Position numbers and translations under genes: made by a program
The notes under the pieces: model-generated
Databases searched by the model: none
What the model saw: the letters and a program-made list of their open reading frames with translations, nothing else
What the model was told of the DNA's origin: nothing
In this document: one piece after another, positions 57,938 through 64,000 of the stretch
How positions within the stretch are numbered: position 1 is the stretch's first letter
Layout: the number at the start of each line of letters is the position of its first letter
NCBI GenBank assembly: GCA_963281255.1
Contig: OY725493.1
Coordinates: forward strand, 3,875,857 to 3,939,856
Direction of reading: 5' to 3'
From: Aphrocallistes beatrix
Taxonomy: Eukaryota; Porifera; Hexactinellida; Sceptrulophora; Aphrocallistidae
DNA: 64,000 nt

Positions 57938-58068
57938 CGTCGGTCAGAGGACATTTTGCCCCGATTAAGCAGTGGACCCTATTAACCGAAAATATCTTGT
58001 ATCAGCTTCTAGGTGTGAGAGCTATTCCAGTCCTATGCAAATTTGGGCCGATTAAGCGGAGTCGACTG
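57938..58068. mobile_element. Tc1/pogo-like MITE, 5'-truncated
   Basis: It matches 7674-7861 from GTCGGTCAGAGGACATTTTG to the right end GCGGAGTCGACTG followed by TA. The left terminus is missing. Confidence 0.85.
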
Positions 58069-58076
58069 TATATATT

Positions 58077-58214
58077 CAGTGCCGGCACCACCGGTGGTGT
58101 TCTAGGTGTCAGGATAGGATACCTACTGTCTCACAATTTATCTATTTATACAGTATATATCCCTCCCTAGATGGACACTCACTTTCAGACAAATCCCTCT
58201 TAGGACACCGACTG
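58077..58214. mobile_element. MITE, inverted homologue of 38142-38274
   Basis: It starts CAGTGCCGGCACCACCGGTG and ends TCTTAGGACACCGACTG. The complement matches CAGTGGGTGTCCTAAGAGGG and the internal GGTGTCCAT block of the MITE in the hAT gene. Confidence 0.7.
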
Positions 58215-58431
58215 CTCATAAAAATTGGCGCGCAGGCCATGGTATTCTTCTACAACATCATTACGTATATTATATTTTATGAGGCATTTGTGGTGTAGCT
58301 CTACAAGGAGACCCTGGTATTCAACTGAAATTGAAATTGATCGATTTTAATTTCAGTTAGCAGCACTAGCTGTAATCCCAGCCTGATCAGGTGGTGGATG
58401 ACTATGCTCGTCTGCTCTGCTTGATACGATC

Positions 58432-58600
58432 TCATTGTTGATCGTTGTCGAAGCTCAACTGCAACTTCATGTGGCTTGTCTTACATCTCCAAAAGATACG
58501 GTCATCTCTACCTCGCCTATTGATGATATACCTGTACCCTAAGTGTATTTTGTTGACGAACAAACTAGCTGTTCCATCTTGAATTAACACACTAGTGAGT
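58432..58600 (-). pseudogene. FLYWCH-type zinc finger fragment
   Basis: The minus-strand frame reads GTASLFVNKIHLGYRYIINR then RGRDDRIFWRCKTSH. This follows the FLYWCH pattern (LxxxGYxYxxxRxxxxxxxWRC), but the terminal Cys-His pair is not preserved in this frame. FLYWCH fingers bind DNA and occur in Mutator-like transposons and in some host genes. No other part of such a gene is seen. Confidence 0.5.
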
Positions 58601-58649
58601 GATTGGCATGTATGTATATGAGACATACAAATCTCTATCATGAATTGCG

Positions 58650-59140
58650 TAGCTCTAAGTCTAATAATGAAGTTGAGGTAGTGTATCTGATATCGAATTA
58701 AAAGCGTGTGGAACTAAAGCCCTAGATTTATAAGACAGTGAGAAATAGGCTCACTTCAACCAACATTCCGAAATCTCATTCTCATGGGTAGCAGGGGTCA
58801 TATTAGTTGCTTTGATAGGTTTTGAATGTCAGTCGCATTTTATAATTTCTAAAAGAGCAACGGACTCGTGAATTCTATAATATACTTCTCTAACAGAAAC
58901 TCTAGAATTTCTCATTAATGGAGAATGGAAGTATATGAGTGAAGTGTTCTCCGTTCTAATAAAGCAACTTTCACTGTGTAGAATAGATTCAAATCAAATC
59001 GGGATAAAAGGTTGTATGAGTTGAGATGATAATACAGGAGTATAATTCTCGTTGTACTGTGTCATTGTGTCCGTTGTTGATTAGTCCTTTCTCAACCTTA
59101 CATGGAAAACATGGTAGTAATTCTCTGTGTAATGTACACT
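58650..59140. other. No gene seen
   Basis: Mixed intergenic sequence with no recognised family. Confidence 0.45.
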
Positions 59141-59149
59141 CATCATTAC

Positions 59150-59194
59150 ACAACAGCAGAAGATTGGAGAGGACCTCCAATCTTCTGCTGTTGT
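59150..59194. repeat. Perfect 20-bp hairpin
   Basis: ACAACAGCAGAAGATTGGAG (59150-59169) and its exact complement (59175-59194) are separated by five bases. The right arm is followed by GGGCCGAAATTTG, resembling hAT-type GC-rich ends; the region to 59460 has similar GCCCGCG words, so it may be the edge of a small element. Confidence 0.75.
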
Positions 59195-59659
59195 GGAGTT
59201 GTACGCGGGCCGAAATTTGAAAATAAGTAGACTACACTTATTAGGGAATCCTTTATGGGAGTGAGTTTCTGCAAACACAAATAAGGGGAAACAAACACAG
59301 TTCCATTTACGTAAGTATTCCTCAATTGGTAATTCGTGACAATTAAAAACATCGTCTCGGTTGCCATCGCGGGGAGTCGTGCAAAGATTTCCGGCCCGCG
59401 GAGCCCGCAAACTATTACATTCGGTCCGCACAGCCCGCGTGCAACTCTTTTTCTCCCATAAATACAAATAAATGCAAGTCTCAAATAAGAATAAATTTGT
59501 TGCAAAATTTACAGCAATAATTGTGTTACAAGTATAAACTATTTGGACTAAATATAATACGTAAATGAAAGTACGTAATGAGATATTGGACAAGAGTTGC
59601 TATAGTTACAACTAGGAAAAGAAACTGAATATAATGTGTATATTACATGTAGCTGTAAT

Positions 59660-61088
59660 CAGAGGCGTAGCTTACACCTATGTCGCCCGGGGCGGATGTA
59701 TTTAATGCCGCCCCTCAACACATATTTCTACTACGGGTGTTCAATACATACTTGCCAACTGTCCCGTTTTTGGCGGGACGTCCCGCTATTTTCACTATTT
59801 TACTGTTCTGATTTACAAGAGTGTCCCGCTTTTAAATGAATTTTCCCCATTATGTCCCGCTTTTTTTAAACTCTATGCATAATACATTTCTATTGCGTTC
59901 CGCCATGTCCCGCTTTCATCATGCCTTAAGTTGGCATGTATGCAATAAGTAGTCGCTATTGCGATATATCTTGGTTGTTCCATTTGAATCAGAATTGGGT
60001 TAATATCTAATGTAACCCTACCGATGCTCTTTCAAATGATACTTTCCTTTTTCAATTCTGAGCTCTCTGTGGTTATTCTTAGTTTGTCATTTTCAAATGT
60101 GACAAATGTGTCCTCGAGGTTTCCGAATTACTTGTATTTCATTGGTGGAGATAGCTAATGCAGTTGGGGTCTCAACGGGAACCGCTCATACCATTGTGCA
60201 TGACAATTTGGAATTTAGGAAAATCTGCGCTCGGTGGGTCCCGCAAGCACTAACACAGGCGCAGTAAACTAAGAGGGTTCAATGTGCTCAAAGGTTGCTT
60301 TCTGACTTCGATAGAACCGACTCCAGGAGTCTATTCGAGATCGTGACTGGTGATGAGACTTGGGTGCGTTATAGCGAGCCTTTTTCAAAGGAAGCTAGCA
60401 AAGTATGAGTAGCTAAAGGCCAGGACCCACCGATAATCCCCCGACATGACTTCCGGAACCCCAAGGTTATGTACTGTATTTTTTGATTCTTATGGTCCAG
60501 TGTGCCATATTTGTGTCTCCAAGAATACCACTATTACTGGATCATTTTACATGAGTGAGTGCCTATATGAGGTTGAGAAATTCTAACACAATCGACGGCC
60601 AAGGACTGGGACTCGGGAATTGAGATTATTGCGTGATAATGCCCGACCCCACAAGACCAAGCTGGTAAGGGAAAAGTTAGATCGTATGAGAGTTGTAGAG
60701 CTAGATCATCCTCCCTACTCACCAGACCTCGCTCCATGCGACTTTTAGCCCTTCCCTTAGCTGAAAAAACACCTGTCAGGGAGGGAATTCGAAAGTCGGG
60801 CTCACCTCGGATCGACGATTTTTCAGTATATGAAAGGTATACCGCGAGAAGACTTCAAAAAGTTGTATTGGATTGGATTAAGAGACTAAAATTAGTTATA
60901 CAAAATCAAGGAGAGTATTTCGAGAAATTGCAGCATTGATATTAAATAAATTACTACTAGTAGTTTTAGGGAAATTAGACTATGATAACGACTACTTATT
61001 AAAATCGGTAGTACCTCAACTTGGCAAGTGTATTTATGAAACACAAAGTCAAGTGCCGCCCCCCCGCCCCCCCCTAGCTACGCCACTG
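59660..61088. mobile_element. hAT-like element containing a mariner remnant (1429 bp)
   Basis: The ends CAGAGGCGTAGCT and the complement of AGCTACGCCACTG are flanked by GCTGTAAT on both sides (59652-59659 and 61089-61096), an 8-bp hAT-type duplication. G/C runs lie just inside (GCCCGGGGCGG and CCGCCCCCCCGCCCC). The mariner remnant 60135-60939 occupies the interior. Confidence 0.85.
60135..60939 (+). pseudogene. Second mariner transposase remnant
   Basis: It starts mid-protein with VEIANAVGVSTGTAHTIVHD and continues through FEIVTGDETWVRYSEP, RLLRDNARPHKTKLVREKL and HPPYSPDLAPCDF to GEYFEKLQH-like sequence. The three catalytic Asp positions are visible. Several stops (TAA near 60268, TAG in CDF) and frameshifts make it non-functional. 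It belongs to a different mariner lineage from the one at 54147. Confidence 0.83.
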
Positions 61089-61371
61089 GCTGTAATACAC
61101 GGATGCTACAAATATCTCATTCGTGAAGAGAAAACTTATTAAATGAGACACAAGAATAAAATATATGACAATTAGTCTTCTAGCAGGAGGGAGATAGAGC
61201 ATGTTAGTGGTTTCAACTAAATAGCATCATCATGTAGGAATAGGTGTCTGGACAAGGATAGCATCAATAAAATGTCATATTTCATTCGACTATGTATCTC
61301 GTATCCTTGTACCATAATAGAGCAGAATTAATTTGAAACTAAAGCACTCTGTCAAATTCCATAATGGATAA

Positions 61372-61660
61372 TCCTTACTATTAAAACTCGATTAATGTGT
61401 CTATATATATGTCTATAAACGTATATATATCTGTAACGATTTTATTGAAGAAACTGCCGGGCGCATAAAGTTGATTTCTGGGATGTGGGAGCATTTTGGC
61501 TGTGGCTCCAGTAAGTTCTGAGTTTAGAGCAAAATATCGACTCATCATGGAATTATGACGTCATTGTCACATTTTTAAAAGTTAAGCAACACAGTTATTC
61601 GGGCATAACCCATTATAGGAGATAGAAGGCTGAAATTTTAATATAATCTGTATACTAACA
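61372..61660 (+). repeat. CRE/AP-1 repeat, 5' half
   Basis: It has the family head (CCTTACTATTAAAACTCGAT), TTGAAGAAACTGCC, TGACGTCA at about 61556 and the GAAGGCTGAAATTTTAAT block, then is cut by the minisatellite element. Confidence 0.88.
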
Positions 61661-62196
61661 CAATTAAATATAATTGGCTTACTTATACTTGAATATATTT
61701 TTGTATAAATATTTATATAAACATTTATGCAAAAATATAATCAAGTATTATTTGGTTGACCAAATTATTCGGTTAACCAAATTATTCGGTTGACCAAATT
61801 ATTCGGTTAACCAAATTATTCGGTTGACCAAATTATTCGGTTAACCAAATTATTCGGTTGACCAAATTATTCGGTTGACCAAATTATTCGGTTAACCAAA
61901 TTATTCGGTTGACCAAATTATTCGGTTAACCAAATTATTCGGTTGACCAAATTATTCGGTTGACCAAATTATTCGGTTAACCAAATTATTCGGTTGACCA
62001 AATTATTCGGTTAACCAAATTATTCGGTTGACCAAATTATTCGGTTGACCAAATTATTCGGTTGACCAAATTATTTGGTCTGACCATTATTCGGTTAACC
62101 AAATTATTCGGTTTGACCATTATTCGGTTGACCAAATTATTTGGTCTGACCATTATTCGGTTAAAATGGTATTTGTTTGAAGCGGTTTCAACCTTG
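61661..62196. mobile_element. Minisatellite-bearing hAT-like element, left-truncated
   Basis: It shares the unique core (TTATACTTGAATATATTTTT) and right end (GAAGCGGTTTCAACCTTG) with 4802-5369. Between them the roughly 17-bp unit TTATTCGGTTGACCAAA is expanded to about 20 copies (61745-62160), alternating GGTTGACC and GGTTAACC variants. The left arm is absent. Confidence 0.88.
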
Positions 62197-62199
62197 ATT

Positions 62200-62760
62200 A
62201 TATACATATGTTAGAAACTCATAAAATATTCATATTATTACTTTCAAAGTGTCAAAATCGGAATCTATGTATTAAAAGATCCTATATTAGCCGTTGAGAA
62301 CTCGCTTTTAATTCAAAATAAGATTTTTAAAGGTGTGAAAATATGTATATATACATATGTTAGAGACTCATAAAATATTCATACTATAATTATTTAAAAA
62401 TTGGCGTAGCAATTGTTACTAGTGATTACAATTTGATCCAACCCAATCTTTGTGAAAATGTGAGAATGATTTCAAACTATTAAAATTCCCGAATAATAGA
62501 AATAGGATTCAATTTACAAGACTAGTTTACTGAAATTTAATTTTCAAAATATAAAGTAGCAGGGGGGGATATGGAGGAATGAAGAGCGGGTGAAGGAGAG
62601 TTGTTTACCTAGAGAATTAGGACAGTAACACATTGAACAATCAATCAGTGAATGAATGACAGATTTCTAAGCTAATGGATTAGTTGGGCATTCTATTTAA
62701 AGAAAGGACGAAATTGTACATATGAGGAGTATATATAAGTAGAAAGCTCTAGTAGACTGA
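62200..62760. other. No gene seen
   Basis: AT-rich sequence with a direct repeat (ACATATGTTAGARACTCATA) at about 62205 and 62355. Confidence 0.5.
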
Positions 62761-62765
62761 CCGTA

Positions 62766-62891
62766 TTAATATTTATGTCTGGGGACCTTTGGAGAAGCCT
62801 CCAAGTTTACCACTGATGGATGTGGTATCACATTTATCACTGGCTGGGTTTGTGGCTGGTGTTGAGACTGGGGTTGCTGTTGTTGTTGCGA
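62766..62891 (-). CDS. Candidate last exon of an OPA3-like gene
   Basis: After an acceptor TATATTCAAG the minus strand codes SQQQQQPQSQHQPQTQPVIN, then VIPHPSVVNLEASPKVPRHK and Y before TAA (62766-62768). The junction is phase 0 with the donor of 63032-63162. The Gln/Pro-rich, unstructured tail is consistent with the variable C-terminus of OPA3-type proteins but proves nothing by itself. Confidence 0.4.
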   Translation of the reverse strand, partial: SQQQQQPQSQHQPQTQPVINVIPHPSVVNLEASPKVPRHKY

Positions 62892-63031
62892 CTTGAATAT
62901 ACAAAAGTTCACATTACTAAATATTATATCTGGGCTGCAAAAAGACAGAATAATAGCCGCTTATTTGATTAAGAAGTAGCTACGAATATAGTAATTAGAC
63001 GAACTAAAATAACATTAAGATCAAGACTCAC

Positions 63032-63162
63032 CCTCAAATGATCTCGAATTTCCCGGACCATAGTTGTTAGATCCTCCACATCTTTTTCAAGTCGTATTCT
63101 TCGCTCCCTTTGGCGCCGAGCACATGGCGTCCTGTCAAGAAATTCCTGAACTAGTAGAGCCA
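63032..63162 (-). CDS. Candidate internal exon, OPA3-like membrane-coiled-coil segment
   Basis: A pyrimidine-rich acceptor (TTATTTTTCTCTGTAG) precedes, and a strong donor (GAGG then GTGAGT) follows. The peptide starts within a hydrophobic stretch (VALLVQEFLDR) and continues as a charged coiled coil (RRQRERRIRLEKDVEDLTTM, VREIRDHLR). OPA3, a mitochondrial or peroxisomal membrane protein, has this arrangement after its hydrophobic segment (E-Y/F-x-R, then coiled coil). The upstream exon with the conserved N-terminus was not found in the window, so the name is tentative. Confidence 0.4.
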
Positions 63163-63237
63163 CTACAGAGAAAAATAAAATAACCACAATCGATGTTTTA
63201 AAAATTTGATGAATTCATTCAATCACGCGATGCTCCA

Positions 63238-63535
63238 TGGCAGATATCGACATGCTAGGAATTCATATGACGTACCTAACACCAACAACTACTCCTTTGT
63301 TTCGCAATAAACTAAACTTGCGAAAAATTCATTACATCTATCTGGGTGGGCTAATCTAAATCAAGATGCGAATTTCAGGTTTTACACAATATTCATCAAC
63401 TGTGTGGCTACATATCAACATGCTAGGAATTCATATGACGTACCTGACACCAACAACTGCTCCTTTGTTTCGCAATAAACTAAACTTGCGAAAAATTCAT
63501 TACATCTATCTGGGTGGGCTAACCTTACCTGACAG
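63238..63535. repeat. Direct repeat of about 120 bp
   Basis: CATATGACGTACC, AACAACTACTCCTTTGTTTC and TACATCTATCTGGGTGGGCT occur at about 63247-63354 and again at about 63419-63526 with a few differences. A recent local duplication; function unknown. Confidence 0.85.
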
Positions 63536-63682
63536 TCATCATCAAGTATGATTATTCAATGGAATTAATCAATTGGCACCAAAATATCGTATTGAATCAA
63601 TTGTAGATAATCAAGGAGAGATAGTATTGCGAATTACAGAATTAATTTATTTGAGGTGATCATCGTGGGAGAAAGGCAGTGT

Positions 63683-64000
63683 GACATACCATGCGAGTTT
63701 CAGCCAACCCTCCAAAAGCAGATGCAGAATACTACATACCGATGGATGATGGGGACGTGAAAAATGCCATAAAAACCAAATCAAAGAATACAATTAATTA
63801 TCCAAATGGATTACTTGAAACAGACATCTCTATTTGACAGACGTTCAGACATTCAATGCGCGAAGATGCAAGATGTGGACAAAGTTATCATAAACGAGTC
63901 TCACATCATACTGAATGAGACAATAATTCGTCAGAATAAAGAGATTCATACTCCAAATATTAAATACATCGGGCAGTCATTAATTTTACAGTAGCAAATT
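63683..64000 (+). other. Protein-like plus-strand frames at the window end
   Basis: One frame reads MRVSANPPKADAEYYIPMDD and is preceded by an acceptor-like TTTCAG. An overlapping frame (63806-63994) runs to a TAG. Neither matches a family I know. They oppose the OPA3-like exons. They could be host exons or chance; the window ends here. Confidence 0.2.

Noticed and set aside
59081..59593. Minus-strand ORF of 170 codons
   Set aside because: It crosses a perfect hairpin and GC-rich element sequence and shows no domain; an overlapping frame is equally open.
61745..62160. CRISPR-like array of short regular repeats
   Set aside because: The 17-bp units are contiguous with no spacers, lie inside a hAT-like element, and the genome is animal.

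Overview
This is nuclear DNA of an invertebrate animal. It is AT-rich, gene-poor and packed with nested transposable elements. GT-AG introns, a PIGK gene split by a very long intron, and mariner, hAT, PIF/Harbinger, THAP-bearing and Ty3/gypsy remnants all fit an invertebrate, possibly an arthropod; I cannot name the species. I saw no bacterial features, CRISPR array, rRNA or tRNA.

The one host gene I can identify firmly is PIGK, the catalytic subunit of GPI transamidase, on the minus strand. Its first exon (40476-40784, repeated at 45560-45868) joins in phase to its last exon (2837-3634) by a GT-AG intron of about 37 kb. Most of the window is therefore PIGK intron. Weaker host-gene candidates are a first exon of a secreted protein (2129-2381, minus), two exons resembling the C-terminal half of OPA3 (63032-63162 and 62766-62891, minus), a 3'-terminal exon with an AATAAA (57651-57816, minus) and a few unrecognised ORFs.

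An assembly artefact sits in the middle. A 200-base N gap (42649-42848) separates two virtually identical 4.88 kb blocks, 37765-42648 and 42849-47733. The end of the left contig equals the start of the right contig, so this is an unmerged overlap and not a real duplication. PIGK exon 1 and everything else in the block are therefore counted twice.

The PIGK intron holds, from low to high coordinate: a BED-type hAT (4509-7608) with two smaller hAT-like elements nested in it; a gypsy protease/reverse transcriptase fragment; a 1.93 kb TTAA-flanked non-coding element; a 6.75 kb foldback element (15661-22413) whose right arm was hit by a Harbinger element, a mariner MITE and a THAP-bearing element, and whose loop carries a broken Cys/His-rich gene; a 2.1 kb terminal-inverted-repeat element with a nearly intact unnamed transposase-like protein (22708-24412, minus); a gypsy RNase H fragment; a cluster of a roughly 550 bp repeat carrying CRE and AP-1 palindromes, with (AAT)n tracts; a second BED hAT (31639-33827) with clean ends; and further hAT fragments.

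Beyond the duplicated block lie a 1.9 kb foldback (47697-49612), an inverted second copy of the TTAA element (51879-53807), a mariner broken by a satellite array and a G-rich TIR element (54147-56580), a hAT-like element containing a second mariner (59660-61088), a minisatellite-bearing hAT element (61661-62196) and the OPA3-like exons. Many insertions can be ordered in time from their target-site duplications.
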